Source: Crocodylus rhombifer (lineage: Eukaryota; Chordata; Crocodylia; Crocodylidae). From it: 64,000 nt of DNA. A program made the translations under genes and the position numbers. Shown here in pieces: positions 32,140 through 43,369 of the stretch (the stretch's first letter is position 1; each line of letters begins with the position of its first letter). The DNA lies in the NCBI GenBank assembly GCA_038503035.1, contig JAVSML010000943.1, positions 192,841 through 256,840 on the forward strand, in the 5' to 3' direction. The notes below the pieces were generated by a model. The model saw only the letters and a list, made by a program, of their open reading frames with translations, did not search any database and was not told the origin of the DNA.

Positions 32140-33420
32140 CGGGGTGCTGACAGAAGTGCAACTCTCCACTGAAACCTAGAATGCATTGCAGGAACTGTTC
32201 TGAGTTACAGCAACCCCCTGGAGCAAACAGAAGTTCACTGTTGGTTCCAAGGGGGACTGGAATCTAGCTTCTGGCTGGGAACCTCCAGCCAGTTTCTCCT
32301 AGTAACAGCTCATCCTCTCTCCCAGCCTGATTTCAGAATGGGAGGGGGTGAAAGGGAGCAGATGGAGGTCATTCTAGGGGTTCTCCAGCCAATGCTGGAC
32401 AGTGGGGTGGGTGGATTGGAGTCCCCTTGGGTTTTTCAGTGGGGGCTGAAAGCCCCCCAGACCAAATTCCCTCCACTCTCTTTTTCCCCTCTCCCCTTCC
32501 CTCCCCATTCTGCAAACAGTGACAGGCTGGCTAACAGCACAGACAGAAGAAGCTGTGTTTCAAAACATCTTCATCTGACCCCTCATGCAATGGGGGTTCA
32601 GATTTTACCCAATCAACTATTTTTGAAGCTGTCTGCAGCTGTGCATTTGTGTTTGGTCACAGCTATAAACTACTTCCTGTGGCCAAATTGGGCAAAAATT
32701 GTCACTTCTGTCTGTGTCCATGGTGCCTGACTTGAAGCTATTCACCTAAAAACGAAAACACCCAAAGTGACTGGTGCTTGTGAAGCACAAGCCAAAATTA
32801 ATGTTTTGGTTTTTACTTTGGTGGAAAAGCTTGTTCAAAAACAATGTTTGGTGAAAAAAATTGAATTAGTTCTAGCTACAATTTAGAAACAAGAAACAAA
32901 CACAGAGAATACAAATAAAAGTAGTGCTGAGTAAACAGGGTACACGCCCCATGCACTAAGGGTTGTGGGGGCACCAGAATGGAGCTAGGGAAGCATCTCA
33001 CCTGTCTCCCTTCTCTACCCCACAGGAGCTCTGCGTCTAGCAGCAAAAGAGGGCAGAACAGGAGTATGGCTAGCGGTTCACTGCTCTGGGTGTAGATTTT
33101 ACCTTTTTTGCCACCAAAAATCAGTGGTTAAATGGCTGTTCAACCCACACATTCCTGGCAAAGAAACCCCAAACTGGTAACATCTCCACCCACAGCAGAG
33201 AAACTTTGGCTGCTTCTCCTGCATTGTGCACTGATGCTACACAGGGCATCAAACTGACCAGTTATGACTCCAAATAAAAGATACCATATAGAGAAAAAAA
33301 AAAGTAAAGAAAAAGGAACAGTTCAAAGAATATTTAGACTACCCAAAGTTCTATAAAATGGCTTTCCTATAACCTTGAACATTATTTAGATACTGATCAT
33401 TTATTCATTACCTTTACCAT
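32140..33420. other. Mixed G+C-rich and A+T-rich non-coding DNA
   Basis: 32320-32540 is G+C-rich with a pyrimidine tract, and 32935-33080 (GTACACGCCCCATGCACTAA … GGGGGCACCA) has the look of a hAT end. Neither has a matched second end. A 130-aa frame (32338-32730) spans unrelated compositions and is not credible. Confidence 0.3.
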
Positions 33421-33439
33421 TATCCACACTTGGTCCAAC

Positions 33440-33740
33440 AACTCCTTACTGCCTCACTGAAAGTAATGGGGTGCATGTACACATTGGTGACACATAGGGG
33501 GTGCACATTGGTGTATGTGCATCCCCTGAGCATGGAGATGCACCCCTACAGAAAGGCACTACTGACACAGTTACTGCTCATCACCCCCACACCTCACTAC
33601 CAACACTGCTGGAGGTGTCTCTGGGCAGTCAGTGATCACCACTGGCTGCTGCCAATGCTGCCGGCGGCATCTGTGAGTGGTTGCCAACCCCTGGTTGGTG
33701 CTTGCCACGCCCCTCCCCCCCGACCAACAGCACCAGCTGT
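33440..33740. repeat. Loose repeat of GGGGTGCAYRTACACATTGG words
   Basis: The word occurs at 33469 and, slightly changed, at 33499. A reversed form GCATCCCC lies at 33520, which gives a small hairpin. It is probably part of a DNA element whose ends I could not define. The 151-aa frame 33430-33885 crosses it. Confidence 0.35.
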
Positions 33741-34439
33741 CATTGGGAAACCTTCCCTTCAGTTACCTCCTTTTATTCTTAAGTATTATGTTTTCACACT
33801 TTACTTCATGCTGCAATATATCCTTGTCTATGATAAGAATAGTTCCCTACCTACTCCATGTGTTGTGATGGTGCCTCATTACTAGTCATGAGATGTTATT
33901 ATTATGGTGATGAGCACTGTAGAAGCTACAGATAGATAGTGTTTATTGCTGAATGGTATATTTAATTCAAATATACATATATAAACACTTTCCATTTCCT
34001 TTCTGTTTTGTTTCCTCCCATTGCTTAATCAAACAGTTATTTTTGTTATTTAGCTGGCTGAATTGCCTTATCACTTTCATTATTATTTTTCTGGGGTATT
34101 TAAAGGTCCCAGCTGAGGCTGGGTCCTCATTGTCTAGGCATTATACAAACATGTAATGGGAGATGCCTGGAAGAGGTATTCCAATGTAAGAGCAAAGCCA
34201 TAGTAGTAGCTGGTATTTGGCAGGCCTCAAAAACCAGCTTTAGAGGCTTCATATATTCCCGAGAAACTTCCTACCCTGGGAGCTGCATGAGCCAGTTACA
34301 TTGGGTCCTTTGGGTATTTTATAATATCGCAGTAGGCATGTGAATCTGTTCAGCTTCTGATTCATCATTCAAATTCTGCCTTCATGGTGAGTCATTGCAG
34401 TACCCCAAGATGCTTGCAATCTAAAAATATTTTGTTTAG
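33741..34439. other. Non-coding stretch with a possible old SINE core
   Basis: 34105-34150 (GGTCCCAGCTGAGGCTGGGTC … CATTATACAAACATGTAA) resembles a widespread old reptile repeat tail. The rest shows nothing. Confidence 0.3.
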
Positions 34440-34556
34440 AGGAGGTGAAAAATCTGAGCTAAAAAAAGAAAAAGTTAGCTGAAGTCATACAGGTGACCAG
34501 TAGTCTAGAATAAAACCCAGGCCTCCTGATTCACAGATTAATATCTTAACTCCTGG
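34440..34556 (-). repeat. MIR-type SINE remnant
   Basis: GTCATACAGGTGACCAGTAG followed by AATAAAACCCAGGCCTCCTG and TTAATATCTTAACTCC is the reversed MIR body (GTGACCTTGGGC … GAACCCAGG … TTAAGAGC layout). Confidence 0.42.
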
Positions 34557-34929
34557 AAAATATTTCTTGCTGGGAGAGGAGGTAAATGACAATGCCCAAA
34601 TGTTCATAAAGACTGAGTGCCAAAAACTTAGAACCATAAAAGGCAGTAGGAACCACCCTGCCAGCTAACTGACATTTTAGTTCCATAAATCCATCATTTA
34701 TATTCCCAAAATCCAAGCTGCTATCTCTACAAGTACCTACATTTTCCCTAGTAAGGATCATTAGGCAGCTGCATGTCTGTTTCAGGAACCAGGAACTACA
34801 GTCTTGAAAATGCAGGGTGCATAGGCATCTAGCTAGTGCCTAAACCCTAGTGGGATTAATGAAACAAGGCTTCACTGCCTACCTTGGATGCAGGGCCTGA
34901 TCCAAAAATTGTTCTCAGATTACATTTTC

Positions 34930-35010
34930 CAGATGATTGGCTCAGAGACAGGAAACTTGAGAGTGACTATAGCATAGTGGTTAGATTAATCTCTGTTTCA
35001 GTGCATCCTT
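34930..35010 (+). repeat. Possible MIR-type SINE head
   Basis: GTGACTATAGCATAGTGGTTAG at 34963-34984 matches the tRNA-derived MIR head (AGCATAGTGGTTA). Short. Confidence 0.4.
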
Positions 35011-35172
35011 GAATATACAGAATCAGGATTTATTAAAGCATTGGTCCTCCCCCTCCCAGATGAACACCTAATCACTGGGCTATAGAGCTATTTTCTCTCT
35101 TTGTCTATATCTGGTCCAACCAATATTTAATTATTATTTAAAAGTAAATCCACTCCAAAGGATAGAATCAGA

Positions 35173-35557
35173 GGGTACCTATACACTAGCAGTGAGTCTA
35201 CTCCAATGCGCTGTAATTACAGTGCATCAGAGCAGACTTGATTGATCAGGTCTGCTGGAGCATGGTAATTACTGTGCTCCAATAGACTCCAGTGTCTCAT
35301 GTATCAACGTCCCCACACTGAAAAATGGTGGTGGGGCACTTCAACTAAAGCTCATTCAACAAACTTTAGTTAAAACATCCTCATTGCCATTTTTCAGCAC
35401 GGGGACACAGACACATGAGATGCTCTGGGCACTTTAATTAGATTGGCTCTGAGAGTGTTTCCTATGGATGCCCCCAGGGGAGCTGGCCAGCCCCCTCTGA
35501 GTGCCACTCATATTAAAGCACCTCCCCAGCACTCCCAGAGCATGTGTATGAACACCC
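35173..35557. mobile_element. MITE, inverted relative of the 19235 element
   Basis: The ends GGGTACCTATACACTAGC and the complement of GCATGTGTATGAACACCC are inverted repeats. The interior has TGCGCTGTAATTACAGTGCATC, ACTTTAGTTAAAACATCCTC and GATTGGCTCTGAGAGTG, the same modules as 19235-19564 in reverse. Flanking AGA/ATA agree in part with a 3-bp duplication. Confidence 0.7.
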
Positions 35558-35560
35558 ATA

Positions 35561-36290
35561 GGGCACGTCCACACATGCAAGCATGTGCGCTTGCAGCAGC
35601 TCAAATAGAAGCGGTGTAAATTTGAGCTGGGGCTTTTTGCTTCAGCGCACGTGCTCAGACATTCAGTTTGTTGTAGAGCAAGTTGTGCCACTTGGGGCAA
35701 AATAACCCTGCCTGGCTCCTCCTGGATTTGTAGCCAGGGGGATCTAGAGCCCGGGGCCAGCACCTGTGCTGTCCCCAGCAGTATAAAGAGCTGCCCTGTC
35801 AAGTAGCTCAGGGCTACTAGCTCTCAGGAGCTTCTGGAGCCCAGCCAATTGGTACCTGGGGACACTACCCCTTGTGCCAGTTGGACTACTGAACCAGCCC
35901 TGAGAGTTCCCTGCACCCTCTACCCACTGCAGCAGTCTGGCAGTGGGGGCTGCTGCCTGGCTGTGACTGGCTGTGCACCTGCCAGACCTGGATGTGGACT
36001 GCACAGCAAGTCCACATCCCTCTTGGCCAGTTGCCAGTGGGCTGTGGTTGCAGGGTTGGCCTCCATGCAGCACTACTGCCATGTGTGCCCCCTGCCCGGC
36101 CATCTACACAGCTATCATCCGGAAGATGTTCTGGATGTGGTGGCTTGCTTTGAACTGTCAAAGCATGTCCTCCTGGCCCCATTTGGCCAGGAGGTCAGCC
36201 ACAGCCAGCTGGGTCCAAGGTGCTAGCTCTGAGCGAGCAGGGTCCTGCCACTTGCCTCCCTAGCAGGAATTCTATTGGGAAAACTGAAAA
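35561..36290. other. G+C-rich block with a MITE-like left end
   Basis: Starts GGGCACGTCCACACATGC immediately after the previous MITE, an end of the same 'GGGCATGTCTACAC' type. The right end was not found. 35700-36270 is G+C-rich with several 96-125 aa frames overlapping on both strands, so none is convincing. Confidence 0.35.
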
Positions 36291-37911
36291 ATCCCTAATA
36301 AAAAAAATCCCAAAGTCACTCTGTAAAATACCCCCAAATCCATGTTCCTACACAAGTAAAACAAAAGACCACTATAAAGAAAGAGAGCAAGATAGAGACA
36401 GTGATCAGTTGGACAACACTTCAATTTCCCAGTCTCTGTGTCAGCTTGCTGCTTGTCTGTGTCAGAAACAGTGAGCCTTGAAAGAAACTTTGTCACAAGC
36501 AGGCTTTTAGAAATCAATTAACTCTTGCCATTCCCCTGGACCATTGTTCTAATGCAATATCTACTTTACTTACAAGCCAGTTCCCAAAAGTAAACCTCCA
36601 AACACCATTTTCTAGCCATAAAATGGAATCCCATGGATAAAGCCCTTCAGTGTTATATAGCTGTATGAATTTGGTGGGTTTTGTTGCCTGTGTAGGAATG
36701 CAGCCTAGGGAATTTAAAACCAATGTCATAAACTCAAAATGCATGTTTTTCATATAATTACTTATAGATCACAACTTTATTTTTGTCACAGGGTGGAATA
36801 CATGTAAATGTATAACTATGACAGTTATTTAGAATTCTGGTAATGTTGTGTTTTAAATAGAGAATTGTGTACATTTTAATACTTGTTTTATAGCATTGTA
36901 ATTTATGATAATGGTAGAAAGGAACAGTGTATATGATAACATTTCCAGGAATATTTTAATTACATGTCAGAAATGGGCCATTCGATTTCAATCATCCAGC
37001 CAAGTAATATACTCAAAAATGCTTTGCACAGTAAGAAAGTCTCTCAAGGGGGAAAAATAATATAGTTCTGAAAGACAGAAGGTCATTTACTTAACAACTC
37101 TCTTTAAATACTGTGTATTATATCCCAGTTGATATGATACACAGTAGTGTGTACTTTCACTGTTAAGTGCATAGAAAGCATCTCCTATATCTTCTTAATT
37201 CAGAGCCAGGTGACTCCCACTGAATTTTTCAGTTTGTTTACAGGTCCTGGATCAGATCTGACTTTAGGCCCCACTACACATTCAAATTAAAGCTGAAACC
37301 AATTATAGAACTGTTACACTTTTTCAAGCACTAACTTTATAGCTGGTTGGCTCTTTTGATAGTTGGATAGTCATTTTTTATCATGTGATAATTACTTTGC
37401 ACTTAAGGCTGGTCTAAATGTATTGCATGATTAACCAGTTAATTACGTAATATATGTCATGTGTAGCATGAGTCCCTTTTCTAATCATGCTGTGAATTAG
37501 CTGAACTGAAAAGGTGGTGAAGTCCTGAAGTTGTGTCTTTTTTCTGTGACTGAATAGTGGTTTGAAAGAGATGAACCATATGAGCATAGATAAGAGAAAT
37601 GGCTTTGAAATCTTCTGGAGTTTGCTTTTATTCTGTAGAAATTTTTCATGATGTTGTGTATAAACAATGCTAAACCAATGGCCAAGAGAGTCCATTTGAC
37701 TTCTGCCATAGACATAATATATTTCAGTTTTAATAGTTTTGAGCTGTGCAAAAATCTGTTCATCTTGCCACTGTTGGCTTTATTAGTACTTATTTCAATT
37801 GTTGGGTGTAACTACTTTGTTATGATCTGTGTGCTGAATAGGTTGGCTCAATACAAGTATCTCTTATTATTTGGATTGTAAGAGTCAGACTTGTCCCAGC
37901 TAGTATGTTTT
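36291..37911. other. A+T-rich non-coding stretch
   Basis: 37262-37475 (TTAGGCCCCACTACACATTC … GTCATGTGTAGCATGAG) may be a decayed MITE. Otherwise nothing recognised. Confidence 0.4.
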
Positions 37912-38549
37912 TCATAAAAGCATAGAAAATTAGGGTTAGAAGGGACCCCAGAAGATCATTTAGTTCAACCCCCTGCTCAAAGCAGGACTGTCCCCAATTA
38001 TACCCCCAAGACTTTCTGTGGCTGGGTCTTACAAACCTCCAAGGATGCAGATTTCACCACCTTTCTGGGTAACCTGCTCCAGTGCTCTACTACCCTTCTA
38101 ATGAGAGACTTCTTCCTTACACCTAACCTAAACTCCCTTGCTGCACTTTGAGCCCATTGCTCCTTGTTCTGTTATCTGCCACCACTGAGGAATGTGTAAT
38201 TCTGCCCTTCAGATAGTTGAAGGTTGCTATTAAATCCCTCCCGTCTTCTCTTTTCCAGACTAAATAAGCCCAGTTCCCTCAGCCTCTCTTTATAAGTCAA
38301 ATGCCCTCACCTCCTAACCATTTTCATTGCCTTCCTCTGCCCTTTCTCCAATTTGTCCATGCCCTTTCTATAGTGAGGGGTCCAAAACCATCCAAGGACT
38401 TCCTGCTTGTTTCCCAGGTTCCATATATTCATGTACAGCCACCTGAGGTAGCTAGCCAATTGCCCTACTTTCTCAAGAAGAATAAGAAGGACTCTCCTGT
38501 TGCCCCTTCCTACTTGCTCTTCCTCCAGGTCTTCACTTCCCTCCTTCAC
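37912..38549 (-). mobile_element. CR1 LINE: 3' end joined to ORF2 start by an internal deletion
   Basis: The plus strand opens with CATAGAAAATTAGGGTTAGA (reversed CR1 3' end) and runs through the 3' UTR and RT C-terminus (FWTPHYRKGMDKLEKGQRKA). The same open frame then jumps to LRWLYMNIWNLGNKQEV, which is the very start of the CR1 endonuclease. So nearly all of endonuclease and RT is missing, with the join at about 38389-38395 and TTGG-type microhomology. The 5' linker continues to 38549, where a hAT element interrupts it. Confidence 0.85.
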
Positions 38550-39372
38550 CAATGTTCCCTCTAAGGAGCAGTGGCCCATAAGTGTACCGCCTCAGTCTGT
38601 GAGCACACCGCCTTGGTCCAGCATGGGACACTTACCGAAGGGGGCTGGGGGCTGGAGGCCAGTTGCTGGGGCCAGGGACCAGAGGCTGGAGGTGAAGGCT
38701 GGGGGCTGGGGCCCAGAAGCTGCAGCCAGAAGCTGGGAGCCAGGGGCTAGGAACAGGGGCCAGGGGCTGGAGCCAGTGGCTGGTGGCTGGAGGCTGAAGC
38801 TGGAGCCAGGGGCTGGGAGCCAGGGGCTGGGAGCCAGGGGCCAGTGGCTGGAGCCAGGGGCCAGAGGCTGAAGCTGGGGGCCAGTGGCTGGAGGCTAAGA
38901 CCAGGGGCCAGGGTCTGGGGCTGGGGGGTAGAGCCAGGGACCAGGGGCTGGAGCCGGAGCCTGGCACAGGCTCCCCAGCTCTAGGGAAGTGCTCCACTAC
39001 CCCACATCAGGGCCAGGGAGTGGAGCACTTCCCTGGAGCTGGCAGAGCCCACGCCAGCCTCCATCCCTGCTTTGCCTCACCTCAGGGAGGAGCCACTTCC
39101 TGTCCCAATGAGGCTATGCCGGCTCTGAGACACTGCTCTGCACCCTGGCCCTGATGCCACATGCCTCCTCACTCCCCAAGGCCATGCGGGGGAGCAGAGC
39201 AGTGTCCCAGAGCTGGTGGAGCTGTGGTCCACTCCCTCGCATCATGGCCAGGGAGTGGAGCACTTCTGGGGAGCTGGCAGAGCCCATGCCAGCCTCTCTT
39301 GGTGTGCGGCCTTGAAAAGGCTGTATGCAGCCACACTTTTAGTTGTGCACGGCCATGCATGCATGGACCTTG
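38550..39372. mobile_element. hAT-type element inserted in CR1, carrying a minisatellite
   Basis: Ends CAATGTTCCCTCTAAGG and the complement of GCATGGACCTTG (CAAGGTCCATGC). Flanks TCCTTCAC (38542-38549) and CCCTTCAC (39373-39380) form an 8-bp duplication with one change (8/8 if edges shift by one). CR1 linker sequence reads across once the element is removed. The interior is G+C-rich, with a minisatellite and a repeated GGAGTGGAGCACTTC module (39017, 39253). No transposase. Confidence 0.72.
38638..38960. repeat. Minisatellite of GGGGCTGGAGCCA-type units
   Basis: About 320 bp built from 12-15 bp variants of GGGGCTGGAGCCA/GGGGCTGGGAGCCA. The opposing frames of 123 aa (plus, 38500-38871) and 121 aa (minus, 38632-38997) are translations of this repeat. 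Confidence 0.9.
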
Positions 39373-39540
39373 CCCTTCACCCCAGGACTTTGTTCTCCAT
39401 CCCCCAGCAAACCTAGTTTAAAGCCCTCCTTACTAAGTTAGCAAGCCTGTCTTTGAAGATGCTCTTCCTTCTCTTCATTAGGTAGATCCCATCTCTTCCT
39501 ACCAATCCTTCTTCTTGAAACAACATTTTTGGATTGGTGT
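39373..39540 (-). mobile_element. CR1 LINE 5' part: ORF1 C-terminus and linker
   Basis: On the minus strand: DGIYLMKRRKSIFKDRLANL then VRRALN and a stop in the GGCTTTAAACTAGG signature (complement near 39412-39425), the end of CR1 ORF1, followed by GGTTTGCTGGGGGATGGAG. It is continuous with 37912-38549 once the hAT element is removed. Confidence 0.8.
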
Positions 39541-39820
39541 GATTTGGTTTGAGGAAGATTTGTGTTTTTTAGATTCCTTGAGACGACTGCATGTTGTTCT
39601 GATTAGTTAGAACTGCTAAAGCCAGGATTTAATCCATTCTGTTTCATGTATTTTCCTACCACAAGATCTTGTGACCAAATATCAGTATACTGATTAGATT
39701 ATTTTTATTAGCCATGTTTATTCATCAATCTTCTGATACATCTACTTATCCTAGAAGATGTATAAGTATAGCAATGAAGTTGTTATAATATAAATATAAT
39801 GTATTAGTATACCTGGATTC
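39541..39820. other. A+T-rich non-coding stretch
   Basis: Nothing recognised. Confidence 0.4.
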
Positions 39821-39823
39821 TTA

Positions 39824-40625
39824 GACTAGGGACAGAAGTTACACATAAACTGGTGTAAGTGATCAGAAACTGGTTTAACCCTGTAACAGAATAGAAGTTC
39901 ATTGCACATAAACCAGTTTCAAAATGGCTGAAACTGGTTTAAGATAAACCTGGATGAATGTAGCATCAGACTTAACTGATTTGGGTCAATCCAGTTTATG
40001 AAACTTCTGTCCTATACCCCTTCCTGGTTCAAGTTAAATCAGAGTCCCCCAGCATGCTTTGCAGCCCTTGGCTGGGCTGTACAGTCTGCTCCAGAGAGCA
40101 GAGCTGGCTCTCTCCCTCTGCTGCCTAGCTGAAGCAGTGAGGGCTGGCTGACAAAGCGGGAGTGGGGAGGGCAAGCCAATTTAGGGATGCAGCCCAGTCT
40201 ACAGAGTCTACAGAATGCCCCCCTAGGCAAGCCCTGGCTGGGGCCAGTGAGGGGGTGCTCAAACACCTCTACTCCTGCTCAAAGTTACTGTCAGCTGCAA
40301 CTGTGAATTACAAATCACAGAAGGACCTGGAAGCAGGAAGAGGAAGTGATGAGCAACCCTTCAGAGTCCTGCTGCTATAATTTTGGACTTCAAATCCAAG
40401 AGACCTCAGGGGCAGCAGGAAGAGGAAGTAAACACACATCCAGAGAGCCATGCTCTGGCACCCTCTCAGCTTTTGGCCTGAGCCACTGCAGGCATGTGGC
40501 TGTATTTCCTGAATCAAAGGTAAATGTCTGTTCACTTCTGTTTCAGTTTAATCTGTACAGTTTAGACTAGCATGCAAAGACTTAATTGATTCAGCCCCAG
40601 GCTTTTTGACCATCTGTACCTAGCC
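39824..40625 (-). mobile_element. PIF/Harbinger-like non-autonomous transposon, copy 2
   Basis: Ends GACTAGGGACAGAAGTTA and the complement of GTCTGTACC-type AGGCTAGGTACAGATGGTCA. TTA flanks both sides (39821-39823, 40626-40628). The order of modules (AAACTGGTTTAA-rich end, G+C-rich middle, CTTCAAATCCAAGAGACCTC, TTTGACC end) is the reverse of copies 1 and 3. Confidence 0.72.
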
Positions 40626-40628
40626 TTA

Positions 40629-41149
40629 AAGTACATGTAATAAACTAAGAGAGACGTAATTAGAGTATGCAGTTAAACTTTGTTATATAAATTATTGGTA
40701 ATAAGAGGGTATTGAAAAAATATGACCCTAATGTAATTACACATCTCTCTGCATGCCATTCTCCCTTGTATTTAGGTATCGTTAGCTGTTGATTGATTAT
40801 TCATATACCTGTTGTCTCACCTCTAATTTGATTGTAAGGTTTTTTTGAGTCAGCACTGTTTTTGACTCTGGGCTTGTTTATTGCTCAGCATGATGGGTAT
40901 GAGATCCTTATTAGGGCCTCTAGGTAGTTATAATAATTATAATTAATTGGGGATAAAAAAAACAAATTGAATTTTCATGAGCAATTCCATACAGCAGTGA
41001 ATTTCACACAGGTCCCTTAAATGGAAATACCAGACCCATTCCAAGTACTTGTATGCTGCCAACTTGATACACTGAAATTAATACAACAGAATCATTAATG
41101 AAGTGGATACAGAATGTATAAGGCATTGGACCAAGGTCAGAAGACACAT
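40629..41149. other. A+T-rich non-coding stretch
   Basis: 40840-40930 (TTTTGAGTCAGCACTG … TGATGGGTATGAGATCC) may be an old SINE-type tail. Nothing firm. Confidence 0.35.
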
Positions 41150-41750
41150 ATTAAGTATTAAAATTGGAAGGAGCCTGTAGCTGGAAATATCAAATAAAGT
41201 ATCCATAAATGTATCAAGCTTCATCTTAAAACCAGATAGGATGTTTGCCCTGTTACTCTGACAAGATGGGATAAAACCCTGCTCATGTAACGATTAGACA
41301 AATTCTAATTTCCAGGCTAAAGGTATTTGTGGAAAATTTAAATGCATTAATTCTAATTCCAGCATCATCTTCTAGCTAAAATAACTTCTTTTTTCCATTC
41401 CCCAGTGACAAACTTTCAGCCTTCATTTTTCTTGGCTAAACAAGCCAAGCTCTTTCATTTTTCTCTTATAAAGCTAAATCTTTCTTTCAGTCATCCTATT
41501 CTCTTTCCCAGCCATTCACTAGGCTTGTTACAGTTTCAGCTCATCTTCCTTGGCCTCAAGTGATCAAAATTGTACATAATATTAAAGATGAGTTACAACC
41601 AGTGTTTGATCAACTAACATTAATATTTCCTTGTTTCTACTGAAAATAATTTATTTGATACATTCCAGAATGGCATTCGTTTTTTCACAGTCTGACCTTA
41701 GTTCTTGACTAGTATACGAGGCTAAAGACAGTGTAGATCTGCACTTTATA
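41150..41750 (-). mobile_element. Ancient L3/CR1-type LINE remnant
   Basis: The reversed text follows the layout of a CR1/L3 3' half: a tail-like ATTGGAAGGAGCCTGTAGC, then CTAATTCCAGCATCATCTTC, GGCTAAACAAGCCAAGCTCT, AGCCATTCACTAGGCTTGTT, CTTGGCCTCAAGTGATCAAA and CAGAATGGCATTCG. These correspond to the 'not a good match, but same order' blocks of the L3 RT C-terminus (GLFSLEKRR, APHF, FWAP). It is much older than the other CR1s; no frame survives. Confidence 0.55.
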
Positions 41751-41754
41751 GAGT

Positions 41755-42210
41755 AACTAAATTACTAGCTATGCTTATATGCGATAGGCTTATTGACCAG
41801 CTACAAAAGTTACACTTACTACATACAGTAAGCATGCAGAAAAAACTCTACAGCCATAACTGAACATATGGTTAGTACAGCATAGAATGCTGTAAAAATT
41901 GTGGATGCCACGCTAAAATAACCCTGGATGAATGTGATATCAGACTTCAGTGCTGTAGGTTAGAGCACTGTAATGAACATGTGTATCAGATCCCACTGTG
42001 GCTCACATTAGTTCTCATTCCACCAGGAATCCATGAAGCTTTGTGGCACCTCACTAACCCTCCCTCTCAAGGTGATCCTCTAGCCTTGGCCGAGGTTATG
42101 TGGTCTGCCCTAGCACTGTGCTGGTCCTGCCCCTAGACTGTCACTGACGAGAGTCGGTGAAATCCCTGTTTCAAACCCCACCCTCTTGTTCCCTCCAGCC
42201 AGATATTAGC
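41755..42210. other. Unclassified stretch, possible MITE remnants
   Basis: 41725-41950 holds ACTTTATAGAGTAACTAAAT and TTACACTTACTACATACAG words like those in MITEs, but no paired ends could be assigned. Confidence 0.3.
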
Positions 42211-42214
42211 CAAT

Positions 42215-43320
42215 GGGCATGTCTACACAAGATGCAACATTACCTTAGCAATGAGCTACAGTGACATAGCTCATTGTGACAGCAGTATAGCATGGGCATA
42301 CACAAAGCATGACACAATACAGTAGCTCATTCCAACTGCATAGTAGGGTCAGAAACAACCTGTGCAACACCAGGACTGAACAGTAGGCCTGTGCAAAGCG
42401 GCTAGTATTCACTTTGGATTTGGATTTGGCTGATTGGGAGGACAGTGATTTGAATCACTGTCCTGAATTAATTTGGCTGAATCTGATTTGGAGATTTGGC
42501 CACTGCCAAATCAGCTGAATCTCCAAACTGAACAAGCCTCATTCCCCACCTGCTCTCCCAGCCTCATCAATGGCTGCCCCATCACAGCTCCTGGCTCTTA
42601 AGGAAAAAAAAAGAAGCCCTGCATGCAGTGGTTGCAGCCAGGCAGGGGAGCAATCCCTGCTGCCCTTCACTGCCCCACACTGCATGGGGAGCTCTACCAT
42701 GGGCCCCCCAGCCCCTAGCTGCTCTCCCAGCATCCTGGCTCTTAAAAAAAAAGAAAAAAGAAACCCCACACTCACTGCATTCTGCCGGGTGAGGGGGGGT
42801 GATCCTCGCTGTCCTCTACTACCTTATGTTCTGCCATAAGCCCCCAGAAGCCCCGATAGCTGCTGCAGCAGCTGGTGAGTGCAGGGCTTTTTTTTTTTAA
42901 GAGCTGGGGCCAGGTGGGGCAGCCATTGACATGGCTAGAAGAGCAGATGGGGTTTGAGGGCCTGGGGGAGCAAGCAAAGGATGGGGCCTTGCAGGGGTCC
43001 CCCCCATGGCCACCTCCCACCTCCTCCAGCTCCCCCTCCACCCCCTACTTACCGGCACAGAGTCCAGGCCCAGCTCCCTGTGGTGATAAGTGGGGACTGC
43101 CTGAATCTCCAAAGCTCTCCGAATCTTTTCCATATCATTTGGATAGCTTCAAATCAATTTGGCCTTTTTATTCGTCTCCTGATTTGATTTGGATTTAGAG
43201 ATTCAGCTGCTGAATTGGGCTGAATCTCTTCCAAATCGAATCGGCACCTGAAGCTTCGCACAGCCATTCTGAGCAGTAACTGTGGTTACTGCACAGTCAG
43301 GCACATGTGTAGATACACCC
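42215..43320. mobile_element. MITE ('GGGCATGTCTACAC' family) split by a hAT element
   Basis: Ends GGGCATGTCTACACAAG and the complement of GTGTAGATACACCC. Adjacent AAT/AGT agree in two of three bases. The left part (TAGCAATGAGCTACAGTGAC) is shared with 53119-53402. Net length without the insert is about 210 bp. Confidence 0.65.
42385..43269. mobile_element. hAT-type element nested in a MITE
   Basis: Flanks TGAACAGT (42377-42384) and TGAGCAGT (43270-43277) form an 8-bp duplication with one change. Subterminal inverted repeats: AGGCCTGTGCAAAGC and GATTTGGATTTGG on the left; the complement of CCAAATCGAATCGGCACCTG and GCTTCGCACAGCC on the right. Inside is a repeated CCTGGCTCTTAA-A(n)-GAA module (42587, 42731) and an inverted one (42874-42905). 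The frames of 77-107 aa are chance. Confidence 0.72.
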
Positions 43321-43369
43321 AGTGTCTAGTATTATTGCTCAGTGTGTGGATTCCGTCTACCCTATTTGA

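Noticed and set aside
33430..33885. 151-aa frame
   Set aside because: Crosses a loose repeat and an A+T-rich flank, has no domain, and composition changes midway.
34963..34984. tRNA gene
   Set aside because: Only an A-box-like stretch of a MIR-type SINE; no B box or cloverleaf follows.
35744..36226. 119-125 aa frames on both strands
   Set aside because: Mutually overlapping in G+C-rich DNA, which gives few stops by chance.
38500..38997. Opposing 121-123 aa frames rich in Pro/Trp/Gly
   Set aside because: Both are translations of the GGGGCTGGAGCCA minisatellite.
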